A DNA stretch of 64,000 bases from Streptomyces venezuelae (GTDB taxonomy: Bacteria > Actinomycetota > Actinomycetes > Streptomycetales > Streptomycetaceae), in NCBI RefSeq assembly GCF_008642315.1, contig NZ_CP029192.1:5642001-5706000 (forward strand). Direction: 5' to 3'. A model generated the notes under the pieces. That model did no database searches. It had not been told where the DNA came from and saw nothing but the letters and a program-made list of their open reading frames with translations. The translations under genes and the position numbers were made by a program. Every line of letters begins with the position of its first letter. Within the stretch, counting starts at the first letter, position 1. Shown one piece after another: positions 24,311-32,355 of this stretch.

Positions 24311-26026
24311 ATGACGACGACGCAGTACCTGGACGACGCGATAGCCGTCGCCGAAGAGATGCTCCTGGAGGAGATGCACGCGGAGCCCCCGGGGCCACGC
24401 CCCCGGGACAGGAGCCGCCTCGCGGCCTACGTGAAGCACGTCCGCAGGCCCGACCCCACCGACAAGTACCAGCAGTTACGCGCCGGACAGCTCATCCACC
24501 TCGCCAAACTGCTGAGCGCCCTCGGCATGAAGACCCTGTCCCTTTCCGTGGCCGACATGACACTGCGGCACATGGAGATCGTCGAGGCGGACCGCGAGGT
24601 GTACGCGGCGTCCGTCTGGAACGAGCTCGGGGCCCTGCTCGCCGAACACGGCGAGCTGGAGCGGTCGCGGCTCGTCCTGTGCCGCGCGCTGAGCAGGGCC
24701 GAACGCGGCAGCCACGTCCCCGAACGCGGCAGGATCCTCGCCAACCTGGGAGCTGTCAGCCTGCGCAGGGGCGACCTCGGGGACGCCGGGTTCTGGGCCG
24801 ACAAGGCGCTGGAGGAGATGGACACACGGCCCGGCGACGACCCCGACGCACGCCTGACGGCGGACTGGGTGCGCCTGGAGGTCGCCAGGGGGGAGACCGA
24901 CCGCGACCTGCACCGCATCGGCGACACCTTGCAGAAGTTCGACCGGTCCGCGGAGCACTCCATCGCGCTCAAGCGCGGTGACCATCCGGCGGCCATCGCC
25001 GCGCGGCGCGCGCTGGCCACGGCGAAGTTCGAGGCGGCCGCGGCCGCCCATGACGTGGAGCTCAGCGAGCGGCAGCTGAGCGAGCTTGAGATCGTGCGGC
25101 TGAACGCGTCGGCGTTCCTCGGGGCGACCCACCGCGAGACGATCGTGGCCCAGGCGGCGCTGGCCGTCGCGGAGTTCGAGGCGGCGAGCGGCGGTTCGGG
25201 GAGTCTGTCGCGGAGGCAGCGGGCGGTGTCGCTGCTCGAATCGGCCGAGGAGATGGCCGTGGAGTCCCTCGGCAGGGAGCATGCGCAGACCCTCGCGATA
25301 CGGGAGGCGCTGGCGCATCTGCGGGCCGCGACGGTGCAGGTGGACGACCTGCCGTACCGCATCGACCGCACCTACACGCCGCAGGAGAACGACGTCCGCA
25401 ACACCGCCAAGAAGAAGGCGATCGACGCGGAACGGAACGTGATCCGGCTGACGGCGCACGCGGGCGCCTCCTACTTCCTTGCCGACCTGGACATTTTCTA
25501 CTGGCAGATACACCGCGCCCTGGAACGGGGCACTTACTTTCACGTCATTCTGAGCAGCCCTTGGAACAATCTCGCGATCTTCATGCAGCACGGCGCGGAC
25601 TCGGAACCGGTGAGTCACCAGAACATCGTGGACCGGGTGCGGGCCAGCACGTATTACCAGGAGACGTTTCTGCCGGTGATCGAATCGTACAAGGATCTGC
25701 GCAACCGTTTCCCCGCCCACATCGAACTGAAGCTGACCCCCACCGACATATCGGGGTCGACGCTGCTCACCTCGGAAGCCGGTTTCTTCGAGCCGTACAT
25801 CACCATGAATCCGCTGCAGCGCACCCGCAGGGGCCTGAGTGTGTTCGAGCACCAGTTCCTGAAGGACAGCAAGTACTACGAGGACAGCCTGGCGGCGTTC
25901 CGCACGCAGTGGGAACTCACGAGTACGTGGGAGCAGTTCGGCATGCATGAGGAGAAGCACATGGAAAGGCTGCGCGCGCTGATGACGACACAGTCCGACG
26001 ACCGGTGGTGCAAGAGCACGGAGTGA
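24311..26026 (+). CDS. TPR-repeat protein with PLD-like C-terminal domain
   Basis: The product is 571 aa with ATG 24311 behind GGGAGG. Residues about 50-340 are helical repeats ([43 protein letters not shown]), with a Leu/Arg-rich superhelix. Residues about 370-540 resemble the inactive PLD-like domain of DUF5919 type: [21 protein letters not shown], then [32 protein letters not shown], and FRTQWELTS. No HxK motif is seen, so it may be a ligand-sensing rather than catalytic module. It follows the protease gene, and its last 110 bp overlap the convergent NUDIX gene. Confidence 0.7.
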   Translation: MTTTQYLDDAIAVAEEMLLEEMHAEPPGPRPRDRSRLAAYVKHVRRPDPTDKYQQLRAGQLIHLAKLLSALGMKTLSLSVADMTLRHMEIVEADREVYAASVWNELGALLAEHGELERSRLVLCRALSRAERGSHVPERGRILANLGAVSLRRGDLGDAGFWADKALEEMDTRPGDDPDARLTADWVRLEVARGETDRDLHRIGDTLQKFDRSAEHSIALKRGDHPAAIAARRALATAKFEAAAAAHDVELSERQLSELEIVRLNASAFLGATHRETIVAQAALAVAEFEAASGGSGSLSRRQRAVSLLESAEEMAVESLGREHAQTLAIREALAHLRAATVQVDDLPYRIDRTYTPQENDVRNTAKKKAIDAERNVIRLTAHAGASYFLADLDIFYWQIHRALERGTYFHVILSSPWNNLAIFMQHGADSEPVSHQNIVDRVRASTYYQETFLPVIESYKDLRNRFPAHIELKLTPTDISGSTLLTSEAGFFEPYITMNPLQRTRRGLSVFEHQFLKDSKYYEDSLAAFRTQWELTSTWEQFGMHEEKHMERLRALMTTQSDDRWCKSTE

Positions 26027-26432
26027 GTACGGAGATGACGCCCTCCGAGCCGACGAAGAGCGGCTCGGGCAGCCCGTCCAGGGGCCAGAACTGCCAGCGC
26101 AGGCAGCGGTGGGGTTCGCGCAGGCGGACGGCGCCCACGTAGTCGAGGACCTCGACGCCGACCTGCATGTGGTGGTTGGTCGCGGGGTCGGGGTCGGTGA
26201 GGCAGACGACGCGCAGGTCCAGGGCGTCGATGCCGGTCTCCTCGGCCAGCTCCCTGCGGGCGGCCTGCTGCAGGGTCTCGCCCAGTTCGAGGTGGCCGCC
26301 GGGCAGGCCCCAGGAGCCCGCGCCGAAGCAGTTGGCCCGCAGACCGAGCAGGATCTCGTCGGCCGCGCCGCCCTCACCTGTGCCGTCGCGGCGGACGATT
26401 GCCTGCACACCCACACGTACATGCGCCGTCAT
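25917..26432 (-). CDS. NUDIX hydrolase (NUDT15-like nucleotide diphosphatase)
   Basis: The product is 171 aa from ATG 26432. It has RVGVQAIV at the N-terminus, [16 protein letters not shown], and a complete Nudix box from G46 (E52, R60-E61, E64-E65, G67). It ends with [13 protein letters not shown], the conserved end of NUDT15/MTH1-like enzymes that hydrolyse nucleoside di- or triphosphates. The last 35 residues are Ser/Thr/Cys-rich, look unlike the family, and come from antisense of the TPR gene, so the stop may have been lost. It follows the radical-SAM gene by 10 bp on the same strand. Confidence 0.85.
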   Translation of the reverse strand: MTAHVRVGVQAIVRRDGTGEGGAADEILLGLRANCFGAGSWGLPGGHLELGETLQQAARRELAEETGIDALDLRVVCLTDPDPATNHHMQVGVEVLDYVGAVRLREPHRCLRWQFWPLDGLPEPLFVGSEGVISVLTPCSCTTGRRTVSSSARAAFPCASPHACRTAPTYS

Positions 26433-26442
26433 CGGGAGCTCC

Positions 26443-27315
26443 TCACGGGTCCGGGTAGGTGCCGGCGAAGTTCTCGACGTTCCTGGCAGGGGTGATCAGT
26501 TCGGCGGGTTGGAGGGTGTCGTCCGCCAGCTTTTCGAAAAGGTTCCCGATTCTGCGTTCCTCACCCTCGTCGACGACGACGATCCCGCAGTCCGGGTCGA
26601 TGAAGAAGTAACTGCCGGTGCGCGTGGAGTTCCTGTACACCCGCAGGGGCACGCCGCGCCGCCGTGCGGCCTCCTCGCACTCGCTCACGACGTCCTCGAA
26701 CTCCTCGTCGCCGAGGGCGAGCCAGTCCCTGTTGTCCGCGCCGTAGTTGGTCTCGGACATCTGGTAGACCTTCCAGACGTCCGGCAGGGACGCGTCCTCG
26801 ATCAGGTCGAGGACCTTCGGGGCGCCCGCCACGTTGAGGCGGGTGACGACGGTGCCCAGCTTCACGCGCACGTGCGCGTGGTCCTCGCGGACCGCACCGA
26901 GCAGACGCAGCACCCGGTCGCGGTGCGGCGCGGGGCTGCCGGTGCGCAGGAGCCCGTGCTCCTCCCGGTCCGCGGACTCCAGGGGCAGGGCGATCCAGGA
27001 GAGGTGGGGCAGGACGCGGTCCATGGCCTTCCGGGGCGCGAGTCCGTTGGTGCTGAGGACGACGCGGGGGGTGGGCCGCCCGTCGTCGAAGGGCTTGCGC
27101 AGCGCCCCTACGAGGTCGGGCAGGTAGGGGAGCAGAGTCGGTTCACCACCGGAGATGACGACACCCTGCACCCCGCCGTCCCGCAGGACGTCGACCACGT
27201 TCCGAGCTGTCTCCCATGACATGGAAGGGACCTCGTGACGAGGTCCGAAACAGAAGGGGCAGCTGAGATTGCAGCGGCCGATGGGGCGTAGGTCCACGAA
27301 TGCGGGCAGCTGCAT
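26443..27315 (-). CDS. Radical SAM enzyme with viperin-like features
   Basis: The product is 290 aa. The cluster motif C15-xxx-C19-xx-C22 lies in [11 protein letters not shown], and SGGEP is at 55-59. Further segments line up by eye with viperins: [11 protein letters not shown] (viperin has F-K-I-N-S-V-I-N-R-F-N), WKVYQM (viperin W-K-V-F-Q), GDEEFE and [15 protein letters not shown]. The Asn of K-I-N is Gly here, and the viperin C-terminal tail is absent, so the substrate may differ from CTP. It is co-directional with a NUDIX gene 10 bp downstream. No Shine-Dalgarno sequence is present; a leaderless -10 precedes the ATG. Confidence 0.8.
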   Translation of the reverse strand: MQLPAFVDLRPIGRCNLSCPFCFGPRHEVPSMSWETARNVVDVLRDGGVQGVVISGGEPTLLPYLPDLVGALRKPFDDGRPTPRVVLSTNGLAPRKAMDRVLPHLSWIALPLESADREEHGLLRTGSPAPHRDRVLRLLGAVREDHAHVRVKLGTVVTRLNVAGAPKVLDLIEDASLPDVWKVYQMSETNYGADNRDWLALGDEEFEDVVSECEEAARRRGVPLRVYRNSTRTGSYFFIDPDCGIVVVDEGEERRIGNLFEKLADDTLQPAELITPARNVENFAGTYPDP

Positions 27316-27321
27316 GGAGGG

Positions 27322-27327
27322 AGACTA
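27322..27327 (-). promoter_or_regulatory. Predicted -10 of radical SAM-NUDIX operon (leaderless)
   Basis: On the minus strand, TAGTCT lies 6 nt upstream of the ATG at 27315. The intervening bases are pyrimidine-rich and offer no ribosome-binding site. Confidence 0.45.
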
Positions 27328-27338
27328 GAGGGCTCCCC

Positions 27339-27366
27339 GCGGCCCCGCGGACAAGCGGGGGGCCGC
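27339..27366 (-). terminator. GC-rich hairpin downstream of UPF0303 gene
   Basis: GCGGCC-CCGC (27339-27348) pairs with GCGG-gg-GGCCGC (27355-27366) across a 6-nt loop with a 2-nt bulge. It is placed to end the Gfo/Idh-UPF0303 transcript before the radical SAM gene. No U-tract is visible. Confidence 0.4.
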
Positions 27367-27439
27367 GCCACACGTTCGGCTGAACAGTCGTCGTTCGGCT
27401 GCACGGGCAAGGGGTGCAGGTGGTCGAATTCCAGACGGT

Positions 27440-27919
27440 CTACGCCTTGAGGTGCCTCTCCAACGCCTCCACCACCAACGCATGGTCCTTCACCTGCGGC
27501 AGCCCCGACACCACCACCGCGCCGATCACCCCCGCGCCCTCGACCGCGATCGGGAACGCGCCGCCGTGGGCCGCGTACGCGTCGGGGTCGAGGCGGGAGG
27601 AGTCCTCGAAGGTCGTGCCCTTGGCGCGGAAGCGGGAGCCGACCAGGAGGGAGGAGCAGCCGTAGCGCTCCACGACGCGGCGTTTGCGGGCGATCCAGGC
27701 GTCGTTGTCCGGGGTCGAGCCGGGCAGGGCCGCGTGGAAGAGCTGCTGGCCGCCGCGGTGGATGTCGATCGCCACGGGGGCCTCGCGCTCGCGGGCCAGC
27801 TCCACCAGGAGCGTGCCGAGGGCCCACGCGTCGTCGTACGTGAAGTGGGGCAGGACCAGGCGGCGTTCCTGGGCCTCCAGCTCGTCGATGGACGGGGCGG
27901 CGGGGGGCGTGGAGGTCAC
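27440..27919 (-). CDS. UPF0303 / heme-degrading-domain family protein
   Basis: The product is 159 aa from GTG 27919, overlapping the Gfo/Idh stop (GTGA). It contains EAPVAIDIHRGGQQLFHAALPGSTPDNDAWIARKRRVV, GGAFPIAV and GAVVVSGLPQVKDHALVVEAL. These are hallmarks of the GlcG/HbpS-UPF0303 fold. Members bind small ligands or heme, and some are annotated as heme-degrading; enzymatic activity is not shown by sequence. It is coupled translationally to the oxidoreductase and under the same promoter. Confidence 0.85.
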   Translation of the reverse strand: MTSTPPAAPSIDELEAQERRLVLPHFTYDDAWALGTLLVELAREREAPVAIDIHRGGQQLFHAALPGSTPDNDAWIARKRRVVERYGCSSLLVGSRFRAKGTTFEDSSRLDPDAYAAHGGAFPIAVEGAGVIGAVVVSGLPQVKDHALVVEALERHLKA

Positions 27920-29019
27920 AGCGTCACCGTCACACCGTCGCGGGCCGAGCGGCGCGCCGCCTCCAGGACGTCCAGGGCCGCCGCCGCCTCGTGCGCGGAG
28001 ACGGGGTTCTCGCCCTCGCCGCGCAGGGCAGCGGCCACCGCCGCGTAGTACGCGGGGTAGTCGCCCGGCAGGGTCGGGGCGGGGCTGCCGCCGCCGGTCA
28101 GCGGGGACTCGCCGGAGCCGACCCGGCCCCACATCGACTCGGGCTCCACGCCCCACGGGGTCCCGGCCGCCGGGCGCCTGCCGTCGCGCAGGGCGGCCTC
28201 CTGCGGGTCGAGGCCGTACTTCACGTAACCCGCCTCGGAGCCGAGGACGCGGAAGCGCGGGCCGAGCTGGGCCGTCGTCGCGCTGACGTACAGGTGCGAG
28301 CGGACGCCGTTCGCGTGGGTGACGGCGAGGAACGTGTCGTCGTCGGCCTCCGCGCCGGGGCGCCGGACGTCCGACTCGGCGTACACGCTCACCGCCGGGC
28401 CGAACAGGACGAGGGCCTGGTCGACGACGTGGCTGCCCAGGTCGTAGAGGAGGCCGCCGATCTCCTCCGGGTCGCCGGACTCGCGCCAGCCGCCCTTCGG
28501 CCGCGGCCGCCACCGCTCGAAGCGGGACTCGAAGCGCCATACGTCGCCGAGCTCACCGCCGTCGAGCAGCGCGCGCAGCGTACGGAAGTCGTTGTCCCAG
28601 CGGCGGTTCTGGAAGACGGACAGGAGCAGCCCGCGCTCGTCGGCGAGGGCCGCCAGCTCACGCGCCTCGGCGGCCGTGCCGGCGATCGGCTTGTCGACGA
28701 CGGCCGGCAGACCCGCCTTGAGGGCGGCGGTCGCGAGCGCCACGTGGGTCTTGTTGGGGGAGGCGATGACGATCAGGTCGAGCTCGTCCGCCCGGTCCCA
28801 CAGCTCGTCGGCGGAGGCCGCGCAGCGCAGGTCGTCGCCGAACTCGGCGCGGGCCTGTGCCTGGCGCTCGGGGTTCGACGTCACGACCGTGTCGAGGACG
28901 AGGCCCTCGGTGGCGGCGATCAGCGGGGCGTGGAAGACGGAGCCCGCGAGGCCGTACCCGATGAGGCCGACGCGGAGCGGGGAGCCCGGGGAGGGGCGCG
29001 TGGGTCCTGTACCAGTCAT
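27916..29019 (-). CDS. Gfo/Idh/MocA-family oxidoreductase
   Basis: The product is 367 aa from ATG 29019; GTG 29028 is an alternative. An N-terminal Rossmann fold has LRVGLIGYGLAGSVFHAP, and the conserved catalytic-loop EKP-type motif appears as VVDKPIAGT. A C-terminal GFO_IDH_MocA domain includes GGLLYDLGSHVVDQAL. It is an NAD(P)-dependent sugar or inositol-type dehydrogenase of unknown substrate. It is divergent from a ROK regulator, with a palindromic operator in the 56-bp gap, so sugar-responsive repression is likely. Confidence 0.9.
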   Translation of the reverse strand: MTGTGPTRPSPGSPLRVGLIGYGLAGSVFHAPLIAATEGLVLDTVVTSNPERQAQARAEFGDDLRCAASADELWDRADELDLIVIASPNKTHVALATAALKAGLPAVVDKPIAGTAAEARELAALADERGLLLSVFQNRRWDNDFRTLRALLDGGELGDVWRFESRFERWRPRPKGGWRESGDPEEIGGLLYDLGSHVVDQALVLFGPAVSVYAESDVRRPGAEADDDTFLAVTHANGVRSHLYVSATTAQLGPRFRVLGSEAGYVKYGLDPQEAALRDGRRPAAGTPWGVEPESMWGRVGSGESPLTGGGSPAPTLPGDYPAYYAAVAAALRGEGENPVSAHEAAAALDVLEAARRSARDGVTVTL

Positions 29020-29032
29020 GCTCTCCACTTAA

Positions 29033-29045
29033 GCAACGGTGTTGC
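29033..29045. promoter_or_regulatory. Palindromic operator GCAAC-GGT-GTTGC between Gfo/Idh and ROK genes
   Basis: This is a perfect 5-3-5 inverted repeat with partly symmetrical flanks (CTTAA and CAAAG). It lies just upstream of the Gfo/Idh start and overlaps the -35 of the ROK gene. It is a likely ROK repressor site for divergent control. Confidence 0.6.
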
Positions 29046-29069
29046 CAAAGTGCAAGCGGTCGGGACAAT
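29042..29069 (+). promoter_or_regulatory. Predicted ROK gene promoter
   Basis: A -35 TTGCCA (29042-29047) and a -10 GACAAT (29064-29069) have a 16-nt spacer. The -10 ends 6 nt before the GTG start at 29076, indicating a leaderless mRNA. The -35 overlaps the palindrome at 29033-29045. Confidence 0.5.
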
Positions 29070-29075
29070 GGGGGC

Positions 29076-30281
29076 GTGAAGTCGTACGTGCACAGGGAAA
29101 ACTCAGGCGTGAACCTGCCGGCGCTGCGCGGGCACAACGCGGCGCTCGTACTCGATCTGCTGCGGGCCGCGGGCGGGACCGGCATCAGCCGCCTGGAGCT
29201 CGCCGAGCGCACCGGGCTCACGCCGCAGGCGGTCAGCAAGATCACGGCGCGGCTGCGGGCGGAGGGTCTCGCGGCGGAGGCGGGCCGTCGCGCCTCGACG
29301 GGCGGCAAGCCCCGTACGGTGCTGCGCCTCGTGCCCGGCGCGGGCCACGCGGTCGGCCTCCACCTGGACAGGGACGAGCTGACGGCCGTCCTCGTGGACC
29401 TGACCGGCACGGTCGTCGCCGAACGCCGCGCCCCGCTCGCCTTCGGCGCGGGGGCGCGGGCGGTCGTGGAGGCGGCGGCCGGTGAGGTGCGGGAGCTGCT
29501 GGACGCGGCGGGGCGTGGTGAGGGCGCCGGGCCGGTCTCCGGGGTCGGGGTCGCGCTGCCCGGCCCGCTCGACCACGTGGAGGGGGTGCTGCACCGGGTC
29601 ACCGGGTTTCCGGAGTGGGACGGGTTCCCTCTGCGGGACGCGCTCGAGGAACGGCTCGGGCTGCCGGTCACGGTCGACAAGGACACGAACGCCGCGGCGC
29701 TCGGCCTCGCTCTCGCGGGCGCCGCGGACTCCTTCGCGTACGTCCATCTGGGTACGGGGCTCGGCGCCGGCCTCGTGCTCGGCGGGGCCGTCCACCGCGG
29801 GGCGCGCACGGGGGCGGGGGAGTTCGGGCACCAGGTGCTCCAGCTGGACGGGCCGCGGTGCGAGTGCGGGGACCGGGGGTGCGTGGAGGCGCTCTGCCTC
29901 GCCGCGGTCGCGCGGGGCGAGGTCGAGGAGGCGGCGCGGGTGCTCGGCACGGCCGCGGGGAACCTCGTCGGGCTCCTCGACATCGACCGCGTGCTGCTCG
30001 GGGGGCGGACGGTGTTCGCGGCGGAGGACGTCTTCGTACGCGGGGTGGGGGCGGTCGTCGCGGAACGGGTCCGGCGCGGGGGCGGGAGAGGGGGCGGAGG
30101 AGCGGACGGGGGCGCGGACGGGGGTGCGGACGGGGCGACCCAGGGTCCCGTGCCGGTGCCGGTGAGTCTTGCTCCCGGTGGGGAGCGGGCCGTCGCGGAG
30201 GGCGCGGCGCAGCTCGTCCTCGCGCCCGTCTTCGGCCGCGCGGACGTGGCCTTTCCCGCGCGCCGCGGGGGCCGGGGCTGA
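29076..30281 (+). CDS. ROK-family transcriptional regulator
   Basis: The product is 401 aa from GTG 29076. An N-terminal winged HTH (ISRLELAERTGLTPQAVSKITARLRAEGL) is followed by a sugar-kinase-like ROK domain with GVGVALPG, VDKDTNAAALG and GTGLGAGLVLGG. The zinc motif CECGDRGCVEAL is present. A Gly/Ala-rich low-complexity insert (about residues 330-355) interrupts the C-terminal part. ROK repressors sense sugars or their phosphates. The divergent Gfo/Idh oxidoreductase is the probable target. Confidence 0.92.
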   Translation: MKSYVHRENSGVNLPALRGHNAALVLDLLRAAGGTGISRLELAERTGLTPQAVSKITARLRAEGLAAEAGRRASTGGKPRTVLRLVPGAGHAVGLHLDRDELTAVLVDLTGTVVAERRAPLAFGAGARAVVEAAAGEVRELLDAAGRGEGAGPVSGVGVALPGPLDHVEGVLHRVTGFPEWDGFPLRDALEERLGLPVTVDKDTNAAALGLALAGAADSFAYVHLGTGLGAGLVLGGAVHRGARTGAGEFGHQVLQLDGPRCECGDRGCVEALCLAAVARGEVEEAARVLGTAAGNLVGLLDIDRVLLGGRTVFAAEDVFVRGVGAVVAERVRRGGGRGGGGADGGADGGADGATQGPVPVPVSLAPGGERAVAEGAAQLVLAPVFGRADVAFPARRGGRG

Positions 30282-30574
30282 GCGCAACCGGCCGAGCGGG
30301 GAATCTCGCCTGATCGAGGGGACTCCGGCGGGCCGATCGGGCCTAACGGGCGGTGGCGGGACGGCCGGGGCGGGGGCGCGTGACAGGGTCTCAGCCCACG
30401 ACGACGGGCCCACTCCATGGTCCCGCTCCGGCTCCCGTCCCGCGCTCGCTCCCGTCCCGCTCCGGCTTCCGTCCCGCTCCCGCTCGCGCTCTCCCGCTCT
30501 CGCTTCCGCCCCACGCCGGTGCCGGTCCCCACGTCCCCCTCCCGCTCCCGGCACCCGCTCAGCAAAGGTCCCGC
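30282..30574. other. Gene-free region with CT-rich degenerate repeats
   Basis: About 293 bp with no supported gene. From about 30420 to 30545 the plus strand is a degenerate array of CTCCCG/GTCCCG/CTCGC units, strongly pyrimidine-rich on one strand. Such asymmetry can form non-B DNA. The following secreted-protein gene has AAAGG 8 nt before its ATG. Confidence 0.5.
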
Positions 30575-31369
30575 ATGCGCTTCCGCAGTTCCCTCGTCCT
30601 CGGCATCGCCGCCACGGTCGTCGCCCTGGCGCCCGCCACCGCCGCCGGGCTGCCCGACGTGCCCGACGCGGCCGGCGAGGGCGGGGCGGCGATGAGCAGC
30701 CGAGGGGCAGCCGTCCGCCAGGCCGCCGACCACCCCACCTGCACCTCCGCGGACGCCGCCGAGTTCCCCCTCGTCACCCGCATCCATCCGGGGCCCGGCG
30801 CCTACGAGGCCGGCGGGGAGCCGCAGGACTGGACGCTGGACATCAGCAACTCGACCGACGGGACGTGCGGCGACATCCACCCCGTCCTCGTACTCGTCGA
30901 CCAGGAACGGACGTTGAAGCCCCGGCAGGTGCGGCTGGAGTTCGCGGACGGGGCACGGTGGCGGGAGGTCCGTTTCCAGCGGACCGGGCAGGGCGAGAAC
31001 GTCGGCGTCTTCGATGACGGGTTCCCCGGGTTCACGGTCGGACCCGGCCGTACCGTCACCGTCGAGGTCCGTCTCTCCTTCACCCCCGACGCCGAGCCCG
31101 ACCACGTGGTGGCGTCCGCCGCGCTCGTCCAGCGCAGGGACGACGACGGCGACTGGGTCGGCGCCTCCAACGACTACCCCTTCGACATCGTCCCCGAAGG
31201 CACGGCCGTCCCCGCCGAGTCCGGGTCCCCCTCCGCCGCACGGCTCCAGGAGCTCGCCGAGACGGGGACCGGCACCACGCTGGGCATCGGCATTGCATCG
31301 GGCGCCGTCCTCCTCGGTGTCGGCGCGCTCACCGTGGGGGCGCGTCGGCTGCGCGCAGGGAAGCGGTGA
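30575..31369 (+). CDS. Secreted cell-surface protein with LAxTG-type sorting signal
   Basis: The product is 264 aa. A signal peptide (MRFRSSLVLGIAATVVALAPATAA) precedes a beta-rich extracellular region with two Cys. The C-terminus has L-A-E-T-G followed by a hydrophobic helix (IGIASGAVLLGVGALTV) and a basic tail RRLRAGKR. This is the class E sortase sorting-signal format. A class E sortase is encoded at 15660-16487. No enzymatic domain is recognised; the folded part may mediate surface adhesion or structure. Confidence 0.88.
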   Translation: MRFRSSLVLGIAATVVALAPATAAGLPDVPDAAGEGGAAMSSRGAAVRQAADHPTCTSADAAEFPLVTRIHPGPGAYEAGGEPQDWTLDISNSTDGTCGDIHPVLVLVDQERTLKPRQVRLEFADGARWREVRFQRTGQGENVGVFDDGFPGFTVGPGRTVTVEVRLSFTPDAEPDHVVASAALVQRRDDDGDWVGASNDYPFDIVPEGTAVPAESGSPSAARLQELAETGTGTTLGIGIASGAVLLGVGALTVGARRLRAGKR

Positions 31370-31441
31370 GACCGGGCCCCCAACTCCCCGCGCCACCCCG
31401 CGTTCACCCGCCCGTTCACGTCCGTCTGCGAACATCCCCGG

Positions 31442-32221
31442 GTGGACAACCTCACCCCCGAACCCCCCGCCCACCTGCTGACGCAGGCACCCGGCGCGCC
31501 CATCCGGTCCGGCATTCCCGAGCACGGGCGCATCCCGAAGTACTACGCCGTGAAGGCCAGGATCGCGGGGCTCATCGAGGAGTTGGGGGACGGGCAGACG
31601 CTGCCCACCGAGCGCGACCTCGCCGAGCGGTACGAGGTGGCGCGCGAGACCGTGCGGCAGGCGTTGCGGGAACTGCTCCTGGAGGGGCGGCTCCGCAGGC
31701 AGGGGCGCGGCACCGTCGTCGCGGGGCCCAAGCTGGAGCAGCCGCTGTCGCTCGCGAGTTACACGGAAGGCGTGCGGAGGCAGGGGCGTACGCCGGGACG
31801 CAACCTCATCTCCCTCGACCGCTTCCCGTGCCCCGCCCCCCTCGCCGCCGAGATCGGCGCCGAACCGGGCGCTCCCGTCTGGCACATGGAGCGCGTCCTG
31901 CTCGCCGACGACGAGCGGGTCGGCCTGGAGAGCACCTACGTGTCCGTGTCCCGCGCACCCCGCCTCGACGTCGACTTCGAACCCGACTCGTCCTTCTACG
32001 CGTACCTGCGCGAGAGCCTCGGCATCTCCTTCGGCGACGCCGACGAGAGGATCGAGACGGTCCTCGCCACCCCCCGCGAGGCCCTTCTCATCGGGACGCC
32101 GCCCGCCCTCCCGATGCTGCTGATCCACCGGCTCTCCCGGGACACGGACCGCAGGCCGCTCGAACGCGTACGCACCCTCTACCGCGGGGACCGGTTCTCC
32201 TTCACCACCCACCTCGGCTGA
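31442..32221 (+). CDS. GntR/UTRA (HutC-type) transcriptional regulator
   Basis: The product is 259 aa from GTG 31442. Its GntR winged HTH includes LPTERDLAERYEVARETVRQALRELLLEGRLRRQGRGTVV. A UTRA effector domain follows, with SLASYTEGVRRQGRTPGRNLI and WHMERVLLADDERVGLESTYV. It lies directly upstream of and co-directional with a phosphonate catabolism and transport operon, so a PhnR/PhnF-like role sensing phosphonate is likely. A HutC-type operator-like sequence sits in the gap before the first catabolic gene. Confidence 0.9.
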   Translation: MDNLTPEPPAHLLTQAPGAPIRSGIPEHGRIPKYYAVKARIAGLIEELGDGQTLPTERDLAERYEVARETVRQALRELLLEGRLRRQGRGTVVAGPKLEQPLSLASYTEGVRRQGRTPGRNLISLDRFPCPAPLAAEIGAEPGAPVWHMERVLLADDERVGLESTYVSVSRAPRLDVDFEPDSSFYAYLRESLGISFGDADERIETVLATPREALLIGTPPALPMLLIHRLSRDTDRRPLERVRTLYRGDRFSFTTHLG

Positions 32222-32268
32222 CGCGTCCGCCGTGCGCCGCACGAACAGCGATGTCACGGATACGTAAC

Positions 32269-32280
32269 GGGTCTAGTCCA
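32269..32280. promoter_or_regulatory. HutC/DasR-type operator-like motif before phosphonate operon
   Basis: GGGTCTAGTCCA closely matches the TGGTCTAGTCCA/TGGTCTAGACCA form bound by GntR/UTRA regulators such as DasR. It sits 76 bp before the FAD oxidoreductase start and 48 bp after the GntR stop. The local GntR/UTRA protein, or DasR itself, could bind. Confidence 0.5.
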
Positions 32281-32355
32281 AGCTTGGGTGGCCGTTCACC
32301 GTCCCGTTGCCCGCCCGCCCCGCCCGGGTCACCGGCCCCCAGCAGCGTTGCCGCC

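Noticed and set aside
28658..32257. Very long minus-strand open frame (about 1200 codons)
   Set aside because: It lies antisense to clear ROK, secreted-protein and GntR genes and encodes Arg/Pro/Ser-rich low-complexity text. It is a GC-frame shadow.
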